Shown: positions 33,098 through 43,300 of the stretch, in pieces
Layout of the letters: every line of letters starts with the position of its first letter
Position numbering within the stretch: position 1 is the stretch's first letter
Source: Tenacibaculum sp. AHE14PA
Lineage (GTDB): Bacteria > Bacteroidota > Bacteroidia > Flavobacteriales > Flavobacteriaceae
Direction: 5' to 3'
Length of the DNA: 64,000 nucleotides
Assembly: GCF_019278465.1 (NCBI RefSeq)
Contig: NZ_CP058983.1
Span: 496,001-560,000, forward strand
The notes under the pieces: model-generated
Told to the model about the DNA's origin: nothing
Seen by the model: the letters and a program-made list of their open reading frames with translations, nothing else
Databases searched by the model: none
Program-made: the position numbers and the translations under genes

Positions 33098-33730
33098 ATG
33101 TTGAAAAAAGAAGTACAAGAGTTAATAGATAAAGGTGAAATGCTTCCGTTAATGGAAGAATTTTATACAATACAAGGTGAAGGGTCTCATACAGGTACTG
33201 CTGCTTATTTTATTAGAATAGGTGGTTGTGATGTTGGTTGCCATTGGTGTGACGTGAAAGAAAGTTGGGATGCTAATTTGCACCCACCAACAAAAACAGA
33301 TCTGATTGTTACCAATGCCCAAAAATGGGCTAAAACAGTAGTAATTACTGGAGGAGAGCCATTAATGTGGAGTTTAGATTATATTACCAAACAACTTCAG
33401 GACAAAGGGATGAAAACACATATTGAAACTTCTGGTGCCTATGCTTTTTCTGGAGTTTGGGACTGGTTTTGCTTATCTCCTAAAAAAACAAAATTACCCA
33501 CAAAAGAGTGCTACAAAGAAGCTGATGAATTGAAAATGATCATTCACAATAAAAATGATTTTCAATTTGCTGAAGAACAAGCTGAAAAAGTTGGCAAAAA
33601 ATGTCAACTCTTTTTACAACCAGAATGGAGTAAAAAAGAACAAATGACTCCTTTAATTGTAGATTATGTAATGAAAAACCCAAAATGGCGTGTTTCTTTA
33701 CAAACCCATAAATATTTAAATATACCATAA
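33098..33730 (+). CDS. queE: 7-carboxy-7-deazaguanine synthase
   Basis: A radical-SAM enzyme that makes the 7-deazaguanine ring in queuosine precursor synthesis. The 210 residues fit the family. The 4Fe-4S motif is the CxxxCxxC of GGCDVGCHWCD (C44, C48, C51), preceded by FYTIQGEGSHTGTAAYFIRI in two parts; VVITGGEPLMW and the C-terminal LQTHKYLNIP are also typical. It is a single gene with its own promoter and terminator. The downstream enzyme of the pathway, Tgt, is encoded 3.5 kb away on the other strand. Confidence 0.94.
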   Translation: MLKKEVQELIDKGEMLPLMEEFYTIQGEGSHTGTAAYFIRIGGCDVGCHWCDVKESWDANLHPPTKTDLIVTNAQKWAKTVVITGGEPLMWSLDYITKQLQDKGMKTHIETSGAYAFSGVWDWFCLSPKKTKLPTKECYKEADELKMIIHNKNDFQFAEEQAEKVGKKCQLFLQPEWSKKEQMTPLIVDYVMKNPKWRVSLQTHKYLNIP

Positions 33731-33731
33731 T

Positions 33732-33763
33732 AAAAAAAGCAACCAAATTTGGTTGCTTTTTTA
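33732..33763. terminator. Intrinsic terminator after queE
   Basis: A perfect palindrome AAGCAACCAAA/TTTGGTTGCTT centred at 33747/33748 with A-run and T-run. It separates queE from the convergent small gene. Confidence 0.87.
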
Positions 33764-33783
33764 TTTATACTATCATTACAGTA

Positions 33784-34071
33784 TTAGTCCCACCTATTAT
33801 AAACTACATTAATATGATCAACCATATCTCTCATGATATAAAAAAACCCTGGTTGTTCTGTTTCTATATAGCATACTTCAGTTCTCCAATTATCTTCGTC
33901 AATAGCTCTACAAGCATATTTTGTAAAAATAACTTCTTCGTTTTCACAATTAAGTTCTTTTAAAGCTTTTCTTATAATTGTTTGTGCATAATCTTCACTC
34001 CATCCATTAAAACAGTTTGGATGACTTTCAAAAGTATCTTCTAAAAATGTTATTGTTTGTGTGTCTCTCAT
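33784..34071 (-). CDS. Conserved-looking small protein, function unknown
   Basis: A 95-residue soluble protein with no signal peptide, acidic, starting MRDTQTITFLEDTF. It has three cysteines (NCFNG, NCENE, YACRA and VCYIE give four sites in all) and several aromatics in the C-terminal half (GFFYIMRDMVDHINVVYNRWD). I do not recognise the family. It is a single gene between the queE and accA terminators; its codon use looks like its neighbours', which favours a real gene. Confidence 0.6.
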   Translation of the reverse strand: MRDTQTITFLEDTFESHPNCFNGWSEDYAQTIIRKALKELNCENEEVIFTKYACRAIDEDNWRTEVCYIETEQPGFFYIMRDMVDHINVVYNRWD

Positions 34072-34112
34072 TATACTATATTTTTTTTATAACCGAAGTT
34101 ACTAAATTTCAT

Positions 34113-34148
34113 AAAAAAACCTCATCTTAAAGACGAGGTTTTTTTTAT
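34113..34148 (-). terminator. Intrinsic terminator of accA
   Basis: Stem AACCTC(A/G)TCTT closing at 34118-34140; the one imperfect pair is A:C on the plus strand but G:U on the minus strand, so it is better formed in the accA transcript. A- and T-runs flank it. Confidence 0.75.
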
Positions 34149-34164
34149 GAAATATGTAATAAGA

Positions 34165-35118
34165 TTATTCTTTGTAAACACCCATATTAGCGTATTTATC
34201 CATACGTTGAGCTACTAAATCAGTATCATTTAAGTCTTTCAATTCATCAAAAGCGCTTATAATTTGTTCCTGTACTGCTAAAAAAGCAGCTTCTCTATTA
34301 GAATGTGCACCACCTAAAGGCTCTTCAATAATTCCGTCAATTAATTTTAATCGCTTCATATCATCACCTGTTAATTTTAATGCTTCAGCCGCTTGTTCTT
34401 TATACTCCCAACTACGCCATAAAATAGACGAGCATGATTCTGGTGAAATTACGGTATACCATGTGTTTTCCATCATATATACTTTATCTCCTACTCCAAT
34501 ACCAATTGCTCCTCCAGATGCTCCTTCACCAATAACAATCGTTATAATAGGCGTTTTAAGGCGAGTCATTTCAAGAATGTTACGTGCAATAGCTTCTCCT
34601 TGTCCACGTTCTTCAGCTTCTAAACCTGGGTATGCCCCTGGAGTATCTAATAAAGTAACTACAGGAATACCAAACTTTTCTGCCATTTTCATTAAACGCA
34701 AAGCTTTACGGTACCCTTCTGGATTTGCCATTCCGAAGTTACGATACTGACGTGTTTTTGTGTTGTATCCTTTTTGCTGCCCAATAAACATAAACGATTG
34801 ATCGCCTATTTTACCTAAACCACCAATCATGGCTTTATCGTCTTTTACATTACGATCACCGTGTAACTCCATAAAAGTATTACCACAAATAGCATTGATA
34901 TAATCTAATGTATATGGGCGATTTGGATGACGTGATAATTGTACACGCTGCCAAGGCGATAAATTTTTGTATATATCTTTTTTAGCTTTTTCTAATTTTC
35001 TTTCTATCTTCTTACAGGTTGCTGTAACATCTACATCACTTTCTTTTCCTATATCAAAACATTTTGCCAATTGATCTTCTAACTCTTTTATTGGCAATTC
35101 AAAATCTAAATATTCCAT
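34165..35118 (-). CDS. accA: Acetyl-CoA carboxylase carboxyltransferase subunit alpha
   Basis: The alpha half of the carboxyltransferase that makes malonyl-CoA for fatty-acid synthesis. The 317 residues match. Seen are [58 protein letters not shown] and the oxyanion-hole stretch [15 protein letters not shown]. It stands alone, with a -7 box about 39 bp upstream and a terminator. The beta subunit gene is not in the window. Confidence 0.96.
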   Translation of the reverse strand: MEYLDFELPIKELEDQLAKCFDIGKESDVDVTATCKKIERKLEKAKKDIYKNLSPWQRVQLSRHPNRPYTLDYINAICGNTFMELHGDRNVKDDKAMIGGLGKIGDQSFMFIGQQKGYNTKTRQYRNFGMANPEGYRKALRLMKMAEKFGIPVVTLLDTPGAYPGLEAEERGQGEAIARNILEMTRLKTPIITIVIGEGASGGAIGIGVGDKVYMMENTWYTVISPESCSSILWRSWEYKEQAAEALKLTGDDMKRLKLIDGIIEEPLGGAHSNREAAFLAVQEQIISAFDELKDLNDTDLVAQRMDKYANMGVYKE

Positions 35119-35156
35119 TATATATAGTTTGATTTTATATTAGTCGTTTGTAAAGG

Positions 35157-35164
35157 CAAACATA
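35157..35164 (-). promoter_or_regulatory. -7 promoter box of accA
   Basis: TATGTTTG on the minus strand, predicting a leader of about 30 nt. No -33 TTG at the right distance. Confidence 0.4.
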
Positions 35165-35207
35165 CTAAAAAATTGTAAATTTTAGCTTTTTCCCTTTTTT
35201 AATAATA

Positions 35208-36107
35208 CTATTTTTTACTGAACTTGCTTTTTATGAAGTTGGTATTTTTTAAAACACCGTTTAATAAAACTACGAAAAGCACAATAAATGCTCCGTAATA
35301 AAACTCAGTACTCATTTGTTCTTTTTCTCCGAATATAATCAACGCTAAAATAATAGCATACACAGGCTCTAAGTTAATCGTTAACATTACGGTATATGGC
35401 GTTAAGTATTTCATTACTTGTACAGATGCGATAAAAGCATAGGCCGTACAAAAACTACTTAATATGATTAGATACAACCAATCATTTGTTGATATTTGAA
35501 AAAATTCAATCGAAAATTTTTGTGTAAATAATAAGTATAAAGTTATCCCTAAAGCACCAAACATTAATTGATAAAAAGAGATAATATTTGCATCGTATTT
35601 TTTGATAAACAAGCCGTTTAAAACAGCAAATAAGGCTGATAAAAAGGCTGAAATTAATGCATAAATAATTCCTAAAGTATATTGACTTTGAAAATTAAAG
35701 ATAATATATAGCCCAGCAATTACCAATATGCCTAATAAAATTTCGATTGCTTTTATTTTTCTTTTAAAAAAAACAGGTTCAATTAATGAGGCAAAGAAAG
35801 CACCTGTACTCATTGTTACCAAAGCAACCGATACATTTGATACTTTTATAGCTTTAAAGAAGGTAACCCAATGCAATGCTATAATTACACCTGATATTGC
35901 AAACTTTAACAATCCTATTTTATCTACTCTAAATGTTTTTCTACGGATTATAAAATAGAGCGCTATAAACACTACTGCAAGCGACATTCTAAACCAAACT
36001 AATGGTATCGCATCTACAGATATTAATGCCCCTAATATTGCTGTAAACCCCCAAATAAAAACGATAAAATGAAGGTGTAAGTAATTTTTTAATTTATTTC
36101 CTTCCAT
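35208..36107 (-). CDS. DMT/EamA family transporter
   Basis: A 299-residue inner-membrane permease with ten hydrophobic segments in two EamA repeats (first FIVFIWGFTAILGALI and onward, second beginning near LGIIYALISAFLSALFAVLN). It exports or imports small metabolites; substrate unknown. I start it at ATG 36107 (MEGNKLKNYLH), which overlaps the LptF/G gene by 14 bp. A longer frame from 36161 would add 18 residues that merely read the end of that gene out of frame. Confidence 0.83.
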   Translation of the reverse strand: MEGNKLKNYLHLHFIVFIWGFTAILGALISVDAIPLVWFRMSLAVVFIALYFIIRRKTFRVDKIGLLKFAISGVIIALHWVTFFKAIKVSNVSVALVTMSTGAFFASLIEPVFFKRKIKAIEILLGILVIAGLYIIFNFQSQYTLGIIYALISAFLSALFAVLNGLFIKKYDANIISFYQLMFGALGITLYLLFTQKFSIEFFQISTNDWLYLIILSSFCTAYAFIASVQVMKYLTPYTVMLTINLEPVYAIILALIIFGEKEQMSTEFYYGAFIVLFVVLLNGVLKNTNFIKSKFSKK

Positions 36108-37179
36108 TAATGTATAAATAAATTGCGTAGGCTCCAAATACCATATTTGGCACCCAAACATTTAGTAAAGCATTTGCACCTGCCACTCCACCCAATACTT
36201 CTGCTACTTTTAAGAAGAATACGTATACAAACATTACTGAGATTCCTAAGGCTAAGTTTAAGCCAATTCCTCCTCGTTTTTTCTTGTACGCTAAAGCAAC
36301 TGCTATAAGTGTTAAAATATAACAAGCTACCGGTAAACTGGTACGTTTATATAATTCAACTAAATATACATTTAAGTTTTTTGCTCCCCTATTTTTAGAA
36401 ATTTCAATAAATTTAATTAATTCTGGAGACCTCATTTCTTGCGCTAAAATATTTTTATAATTAAAGTCTTTAGGCGTGAAAGCAAAAGTGGTATCTAGAG
36501 AAGTCCCTGAAAATATACTATCTCTATCTTTAAATATTTTTCTTATTTTCCAATTATAAAGTTTAAAAACACTGTCTTTTTCTTTCCAATTGATATTATC
36601 TGCTGTTAGCTGCTGTTTTAATTGAATTCCGTCATAAATCTCCGTAGAAAAATTATACCCTGAGTTTCTTTTCAAATCGTAGCGTTGAAGATACACATAA
36701 GTACTATCATTTAATTGTAAACTAAATTCTCGTATGGTATTATCGGTATATTTTTTTTTACTTAAATACTTTTTTTCGAACGCTTTTCTAACCTTACTAC
36801 TTGTAGGTACAAAAAAATGATTCATAGATAAAGCTACAAAACAAACTATCGTAGCTCCCATAAAATAAGGGAATAAAAAACGAGTAAATGATACTTGAGA
36901 ACCATTTATAGCTACAATTTCTGTGTTATTTGCTAATCGAGATGTAAATAAAATTACGCCTATAAATAATGCCAAAGGCATAAATGTATTGGCATAATAG
37001 ATAATAAAATTCACATAATAATCAACTGCTACCTCATAAAAAGTTAAGCTTTCATCACGTAAAAATTTATCTATTTTTTCTGCAATATCAATAGCTACCG
37101 CAATAGGTATTAGTATTAATAAAGTAAACAAAAATGTTACTAAGTAGCGCTTTAATATGTACCAATCAAGTATTTTCAA
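36094..37179 (-). CDS. LptF/LptG family permease
   Basis: A 361-residue inner-membrane component of the lipopolysaccharide transporter LptB2FG. It has three N-terminal membrane spans (about 10-30, 55-77, 98-120), a periplasmic jelly-roll (about 125-265) and three C-terminal spans (about 280-355). The start MKILDWYILKRYL is typical, yet here it uses TTG at 37179: a stop in the same frame (the tgt stop, 37194-37192) leaves no ATG. It follows tgt by 12 bp and overlaps the EamA gene. Confidence 0.85.
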   Translation of the reverse strand: MKILDWYILKRYLVTFLFTLLILIPIAVAIDIAEKIDKFLRDESLTFYEVAVDYYVNFIIYYANTFMPLALFIGVILFTSRLANNTEIVAINGSQVSFTRFLFPYFMGATIVCFVALSMNHFFVPTSSKVRKAFEKKYLSKKKYTDNTIREFSLQLNDSTYVYLQRYDLKRNSGYNFSTEIYDGIQLKQQLTADNINWKEKDSVFKLYNWKIRKIFKDRDSIFSGTSLDTTFAFTPKDFNYKNILAQEMRSPELIKFIEISKNRGAKNLNVYLVELYKRTSLPVACYILTLIAVALAYKKKRGGIGLNLALGISVMFVYVFFLKVAEVLGGVAGANALLNVWVPNMVFGAYAIYLYINGRK

Positions 37180-37191
37180 AAAACTAGTTTT

Positions 37192-38322
37192 TTATAAACG
37201 ATTGTCCATTTGTTTTACCATTTTATCTTTCCACTCTGTAAAGTCTCCAGCTAAAATGTGTTTTCTTGCTTCTCTTGTTAACCATAAATAGAATCCTAAA
37301 TTATGAATAGACGCTATTTGTTTACCTAACATTTCTTTTGCTGCAAAAAGGTGACGTAAGTATGCCTTCGAGTACATGGTATCTACCCAAGTAATTCCCA
37401 TTTCATCAATAGGAGAAAAATCTTGTTCCCACTTTTTATTTTTAATATTTATAGAGCCGTGTGCAGTAAATAACATCCCATTACGTGCATTACGTGTTGG
37501 CATTACACAATCGAACATATCGATGCCTAATGCTATGTTTTCTAAAATATTAATAGGTGTTCCTACCCCCATTAAATAACGTGGTTTGTCTTCAGGTAAA
37601 ATAGCCGTTACTATTTCTGTCATTGCGTATAATTCCTCTGCTGGTTCCCCTACAGAAAGACCACCAATAGCATTTCCTTGTGCTCCTACAGACGCTATAT
37701 ATTCAGCAGATTGTTTTCGTAAATCTTTATAAGTACTTCCTTGTACAATAGGAAAAAACGTTTGTTCGTATCCGTACTTAAAAGGTAATTTTTCTAAATG
37801 ATTTACACATCTTTTCAACCATCTATGCGTCATATGCATAGAGCGTTTTGCGTAATTATAATCACAAGGATATGGAGTACACTCATCAAATGCCATAATA
37901 ATATCGGCACCAATGGTGCGTTGAGTTTCCATCACATTTTCTGGAGTAAAGAAATGTGTAGATCCATCAATATGACTTTTAAATTTAACTCCTTCTTCGT
38001 TAATTTTTCTTCTTCCAGAAAGCGAATACACTTGATATCCACCACTATCAGTTAAAATATTACGATCCCAATTCATAAACTTATGCAAACCTCCTGCGGC
38101 TTCTAAAGTTTCTAATTTAGGGCGTAAATATAAGTGATAGGTATTTCCTAAAATTATATCTGGATTGATCTCGTTTTTTAACTCTGATTGATGCACACCT
38201 TTTACAGTACCTACTGTACCTACAGGCATGAATATTGGAGTTTCTATTGTTCCGTGATCGGTTGTAATAACACCTGCTCGTGCTTTACTTTTTGGGTCGG
38301 TTGTTTTTAAGTCGAATTGCAT
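37192..38322 (-). CDS. tgt: tRNA-guanine transglycosylase (queuine tRNA-ribosyltransferase)
   Basis: Exchanges guanine 34 of certain tRNAs for preQ1 in queuosine synthesis. The 376 residues fit. Motifs: PIFMPVGTVGTVKG, LTDSGGYQVYSL (D near residue 93), MAFDECTPYPCDY, AIGGLSVGEPAEELYAM and MFDCVMPTRNARNG. The usual zinc motif CxCxxC is absent: the matching stretch reads GITWVDTMYSKAYLRHLF, while the later HNLGFYLW histidine is kept. The ATG 38322 (MQFDLKTTD) is chosen because a longer frame from TTG 38331 starts inside the promoter box. It heads an operon with lptF/G and EamA. Confidence 0.93.
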   Translation of the reverse strand: MQFDLKTTDPKSKARAGVITTDHGTIETPIFMPVGTVGTVKGVHQSELKNEINPDIILGNTYHLYLRPKLETLEAAGGLHKFMNWDRNILTDSGGYQVYSLSGRRKINEEGVKFKSHIDGSTHFFTPENVMETQRTIGADIIMAFDECTPYPCDYNYAKRSMHMTHRWLKRCVNHLEKLPFKYGYEQTFFPIVQGSTYKDLRKQSAEYIASVGAQGNAIGGLSVGEPAEELYAMTEIVTAILPEDKPRYLMGVGTPINILENIALGIDMFDCVMPTRNARNGMLFTAHGSINIKNKKWEQDFSPIDEMGITWVDTMYSKAYLRHLFAAKEMLGKQIASIHNLGFYLWLTREARKHILAGDFTEWKDKMVKQMDNRL

Positions 38323-38328
38323 AAGTGA

Positions 38329-38336
38329 CAAAGATA
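38329..38336 (-). promoter_or_regulatory. -7 promoter box of tgt (near-leaderless)
   Basis: TATCTTTG on the minus strand ends 6 bases before the ATG at 38322, so the transcript should begin within a few bases of the start codon. It is the same octamer as before queE and Gfo/Idh. Confidence 0.55.
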
Positions 38337-38447
38337 CGCTTATTTAAGAATTGGAAAAGTAAATAAAATCATAATAATTAGTAAGTAGTTAGCTGTTGTG
38401 TAAATTTTATATTTCATGCCTACAACTACCTTCTTTATAAAGGCCTT

Positions 38448-39335
38448 TTATTTACGTTTACGTCCAAATTTTTGGTTAGAATTTCTTTTTGATTTTGGTG
38501 AATTTTTTCTAAAAGCAGCACTTTTTTTATTAAAATCGTCTTGCTTTTGTACTTCCTTCTTTTTTGGTTGTTTTGGCTTTTTTTTCTCAACAACTGTAGA
38601 TGCTTCTTCTGTTTTAGAAGAACTAGCAATCATTTCGTTGATTTCTTTCATCTCATCACTTGTTAATTCTCGCCAATCACCAGGTTTTAGTTTATCTAAA
38701 GAAACATTCATAATACGTTCGCGTTTTAACTTCGTTACTTCGTATTCTAAATATTCACACATTCGTCGTATTTGACGATTTAAACCTTGGGTTAAAATAA
38801 TTTGAAAGGTAAAATCATTTATTTTCTTCACCTTACATTTTTGAGTTACGGTTCCTAAAATAGGAATTCCATTACCCATTCTTGCGATAAAATCATCCGT
38901 TATCTGTTTATCAACCGTAACAATGTATTCTTTTTCGTGGTTGTTTCCTGCGCGTAAAATTTTATTAACGATATCACCATCATTGGTTAAAAATATTAAC
39001 CCTTCAGAGGGTTTATCTAAACGTCCAATAGGAAATAATCTTTCTGGATGGCCTACAAATTTTACAATGTTCTTTTTTTCTTTACTATCGGTCGTACAAA
39101 CAATACCTACTGGTTTGTTTAATGCGATGTAAAGTGTAGTAGGTTTTGGCTCTAATAAACGACCATCTACATGTACTTTATCTCCTTCAAAAACTCTATT
39201 ACCTAATTGAGCAACATTTTTATTGATGGTTACTCTACCCGCTGCAATAAATTTTTCGGCATCCCTACGAGAACAAATCCCCGTACTGCTTATAAATTTA
39301 TTAAGATTTGTTGATACTTTATTCTTGTTTTCCAT
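38448..39335 (-). CDS. rluF: 23S rRNA pseudouridine synthase RluF-like
   Basis: A 295-residue pseudouridine synthase of the RsuA/RluF group. It has an N-terminal S4 domain (about 8-60, [20 protein letters not shown]), the catalytic aspartate in [19 protein letters not shown] and the later motif [19 protein letters not shown], typical of RluF (23S U2604). A Lys/Ser-rich basic tail of about 60 residues ([11 protein letters not shown]... ending KFGRKRK) is an extension likely to bind rRNA. The start is ATG 39335; a longer TTG start at 39362 lies in the stem of the sprF terminator. Confidence 0.87.
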   Translation of the reverse strand: MENKNKVSTNLNKFISSTGICSRRDAEKFIAAGRVTINKNVAQLGNRVFEGDKVHVDGRLLEPKPTTLYIALNKPVGIVCTTDSKEKKNIVKFVGHPERLFPIGRLDKPSEGLIFLTNDGDIVNKILRAGNNHEKEYIVTVDKQITDDFIARMGNGIPILGTVTQKCKVKKINDFTFQIILTQGLNRQIRRMCEYLEYEVTKLKRERIMNVSLDKLKPGDWRELTSDEMKEINEMIASSSKTEEASTVVEKKKPKQPKKKEVQKQDDFNKKSAAFRKNSPKSKRNSNQKFGRKRK

Positions 39336-39341
39336 TACTGC

Positions 39342-39378
39342 AAAGAAAAAGAAAATCCCCAAGTTTTAGCTTGAGGAT
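39342..39378 (-). terminator. Intrinsic terminator of the spr operon
   Basis: On the minus strand ATCCTCAAG (39378-39370), loop CTAAAA, CTTGGGGAT (39363-39355, one mismatch or wobble), then a T-rich tail. It follows the sprF stop by about 20 bp. Confidence 0.7.
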
Positions 39379-39400
39379 CTTACTATATTATTTTGTTTTT

Positions 39401-40348
39401 TTAAAAAATCATCATTTTCTGCGTACAACGTGCTAAACTAGGTCTTCTATCGTAATCAAAACCAAGTGTGATCATGTGTGTACCATAATTAAAATCTTGT
39501 GTTTTATTTACATTAACACTAAAACCGTAAGACATATATAAGTTGTTCTTTTTTAAACCTATTAACGGTGCTATTGCATTAGGTTCAAAAAATTGATCAT
39601 TTAAGAATGTATAACTTAAACCTGCCCAAACATACCCGTCATTAATACCTTTTCTTACTTTTACATTCATATCGGTTCTCGATCTTTTATCAGCTTCGTA
39701 GTATTCAACAAAAATAGACGGTTCTATCTCTACCATATTGCTAATTCTTGCCAATACATACGATGTATATAATGTAAATCTTCGTAAAGATTCTGGTTCG
39801 TTGGTAGCAAAGTTTTCTATTTTTTTATTTAACAGATTATTTGCGTTTACACTCACACTAAATCGTTCGTAACGGTATAACATACCTACATCAAAATTAG
39901 AGTTTGTAAGTGTTCTATTAGGCACTGTTTCTCCTGAATTATTTTCTGAAGTATCGATACCAAATTGAACAAAATTATAGCTTAAACCAAATGATAAAAA
40001 ACTATCATGAAAATTACTTAATGTTAAGTGACTTGCCAATGATAACTTCACTCCTTTCTGAGAAGTAAATCCGTTTTTATCATTAAAAATAGTAATACCA
40101 CCACCAAAACGATCTGCTAAACGCGCTTCAACCACTAACGATTGTGTATCAGGAGCCCCATCAACACCAACCCATTGGCTTACACCGTTTAATCGTACTT
40201 GTAACCCACTTCCAATACCTGCATAACTTGGCGATATTAAAAAAGGATTATCTGCCATATGACTTATATATTGAGGTAAATTTACCTCTTGAGCTACTAA
40301 TTTGACACTACAAATTAGGATACTTATTGTTATTAATATCTTTCTCAT
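39401..40348 (-). CDS. sprF: PorP/SprF family T9SS outer-membrane protein
   Basis: A 315-residue outer-membrane protein: signal peptide (cleavage after KLVAQ, residue 20), then the family start LPQYISHMADNPFLISPSYAGIGS and alternating strands (FLSFGLSYNFVQFGID, SVSVNANNLLNK, YMSYGFSVNVNK) ending with ITLGFDYDRRPSLARC. In F. johnsoniae, SprF is needed for delivery of the adhesin SprB to the surface; members of this family are partners of type B C-terminal-domain cargo. Its ATG lies 2 bp after the stop of the giant adhesin gene, so the two are coupled. Confidence 0.9.
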   Translation of the reverse strand: MRKILITISILICSVKLVAQEVNLPQYISHMADNPFLISPSYAGIGSGLQVRLNGVSQWVGVDGAPDTQSLVVEARLADRFGGGITIFNDKNGFTSQKGVKLSLASHLTLSNFHDSFLSFGLSYNFVQFGIDTSENNSGETVPNRTLTNSNFDVGMLYRYERFSVSVNANNLLNKKIENFATNEPESLRRFTLYTSYVLARISNMVEIEPSIFVEYYEADKRSRTDMNVKVRKGINDGYVWAGLSYTFLNDQFFEPNAIAPLIGLKKNNLYMSYGFSVNVNKTQDFNYGTHMITLGFDYDRRPSLARCTQKMMIF

Positions 40349-40350
40349 TT

Positions 40351-43300
40351 TTATCTATATAATGTAAAGTGTCCCATTAACTTTTTCTCTTCTCCTGATA
40401 ATTCATTAAAGTAAATAGTATACCAGTAATCTCCTGCTGGTAATGGTTTACCTTCATAAGTACCGTCCCATCCTTGCACAACACCTTGATAATTAACAAT
40501 CTTACGAGCATATCTATCAAAAATATATACTTTTATATTATGATACGGTTCTACTTCTAATGGATACCAGAAGTCGTTTGTTCCATCACCATCTGGCGTA
40601 AATAAATTTAACACCGTAATAGTTACATAAACGCCTCTTATCGTAATTGTTACTTGACAACCTCTTGCATCGGTTACAGTTATGGTGTAATCTTTAGTTT
40701 GTAGAATTGTAAATTCGTTTTCCTCTCCGTAATCTACTCCATCAACTGTAAAGTTATAAGGAGGTAAACCAAAGTCTACATTTGCTATTAACTTATTTTT
40801 TTGTGAATCGTCAATAAACATCGTTAATGCTTGAATATCTTCAATGTCTATCGAATCACTTGAGCTTTGAGCACAATTTGATATTGTGTTTGTTGCTGTA
40901 ACCGTATAACCGTTACCTGCAGCTACATCAACAAATTCACCTGTTGTATTTGTTGCAACAGCGCTACCTGCACCATCATATAACGTATAAGACATGTTAT
41001 TCTTATATTGATCGGCAACAATTGCAACAATAATATTTCCTACCGGACAGGTATACTCCCAATCTACTGTTAAATCAAGGTCTATAGCTTCATCTGTTGT
41101 AATGGCTGGTAAAGCTACTGAAGGACATCCGCCACCACTATCTCTTACACTAATTACATATACAGTATCATCTTCAATACCTTCTGCCGCACCTAAACTA
41201 ATTGTACCTGTATTATATGGCGTTGCAATTTCAACATTATTAATACTAATAAAGTATGGTTGTGTTCCTCCTTGTACATCAACAGTAATTATTGGTGAAG
41301 GATCATTTAAACACGTTTGTTGCGTTACGCTGTTTAAACCTATTTGTAATGCATCAGGTTCAGTTATAACAACTTCAATTGGTGGTACAATTGTACATCC
41401 TATAACATCTTTTATGGTTACATAATAGGTTGCTGCTGGTAAATTTTCGAACACACCGTTTGTTACAAACTTATCTGCTGGATATAGCGGATTTGCTGGT
41501 ACCGAAATAATGTTATATTCATAACCTCCATTACCCTCAAAACCTTGTGCTGTAATAATACCTGTACTACCACCAAAACATGATACATTTTGTGTTGCTA
41601 CTGCTGTACCAGTTAATGCTATTGGTTCTGCTATGGTATACTCACCCGTTACAGTGCTACAAACTTCACCTGCTGCATTGGTACTTCTTACATTAATTTT
41701 ATACGTACCAACTCCTAAACCTGTAAATGAATTATCACTTTGCCACGTTCTTATTTCAACATCATTTTCATCTACTAATTGATATTCATAGTTTCCAAAT
41801 CCGTCTTGAGCATTCGCTATTAATACGCCATTTGCGTCACCATTACACGTAATAAATGCCGATGAAACATCTAAGGTTGCTGTTACATCTGTATAAGGAT
41901 TAACTCTTACCGTTATGGCATCAGAAATACATGCTTCGTTATCTCTTACATATATTTGGTGTTCTCCTGCAGGAAGATCAAACCTATGGTTTGGTGTCGC
42001 ATTAGCAGCTATAAAATTAATACCATCTGTACTAAATTCATAAGGTCCTGTTCCGCCAGTTCCTGAAACTTCTACAACTGCTTCTGCTCTGTTACAAGTA
42101 ATAACCTCTATAATATCTGCTGATGCTACTACTTCTGTAGGGTCTACAATATCAATAGGTCCAACTCTACCGTCACAAGAATAACCATCTGCTACTAATA
42201 CATAATACCCAATACCTGCTGGTAAATTAGTGAACGTATTTGATGATTGACTCGCCGTTCTTGTTCCATCAGGGTATTCTAAGATATACGTGTATGACAA
42301 TAAAGGGGTTCCTGCTTGTAATTGACCTCCAACTGCATCAACCGAAATGGTTGCCGTACTTTCATCAATACAAACATTTGGTGTTACTGTAAATGTACCC
42401 GTTATTGGTATACCATCCTCTAAAGTAAAAGTGATTGCTTCTATACAATTATTAGCATCTCTTACTGTTGCAGTATAATCACCTGCTGTTAAGCCTGTAA
42501 TTACAGCATTATTACTGAAAGATTGAATTGGAGAAACCTCACCTGTTTTTTCTAGTTGATATTCGTAAACTCCCCAACCACCTACAGCTGTTAAACTAAC
42601 TTCTCCAGAATCTGTTGGCGTACATTTTATGTACGTTAATTCTTCTGACAATGTTAAATCAACCGTTGGTTGTACGATTTCGAAAGGATTAGATTCTGGT
42701 GAACAGAAAGGGGTATCAATCATCGAAATTGTTACATAGTAATTACCTGCAGCTAAACCTGTAATGGTAGTTGCTGTAGTTCCTACTCCTGCTCCTGTAA
42801 TACCTGTAGTTACTCCACCCACATTAAACACTTCATACGTATAATCTCCACTGTATGGTGATGTTGGATTAAAACTTACATCTACACTTGCTGTACCATT
42901 AAAACATGCACGTTGAATATTATCAATAATTAAATCGAATACTGGAGCATCATTTACGGTATAAAATTCTGTAAACACACAATTTGTATCTGTATTTTCT
43001 ACTTCTATTCTGTAAACTCCTGTTGGTAATAATGTAACAAAATCACCATCAACCGCTCTTGTTTCTAATAACGTGTTTGATGTATTATCATATAATCTGT
43101 ACTCAACATTTGCGATAGGCAATGTACTTGTATAGGTTGCTAAAATATCTTCACCTTCATTACAGTCAATCGCTCTGTCTGCAGTAATCGTTACTGTTGT
43201 TATTCTTGCGAAAGGAGCAATAGTTCTTGTTGCTGAGTCAGCACAGTTGTTGCTATCGAAAACTGTTACGGTTACCTCACCGCCTGCTTCGTTTGTTATT

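Noticed and set aside
36094..36161. Start of the EamA transporter at 36161
   Set aside because: The added 18 residues read out of frame through the end of lptF/G; the ATG at 36107 gives the usual N-terminus right before the first membrane span.
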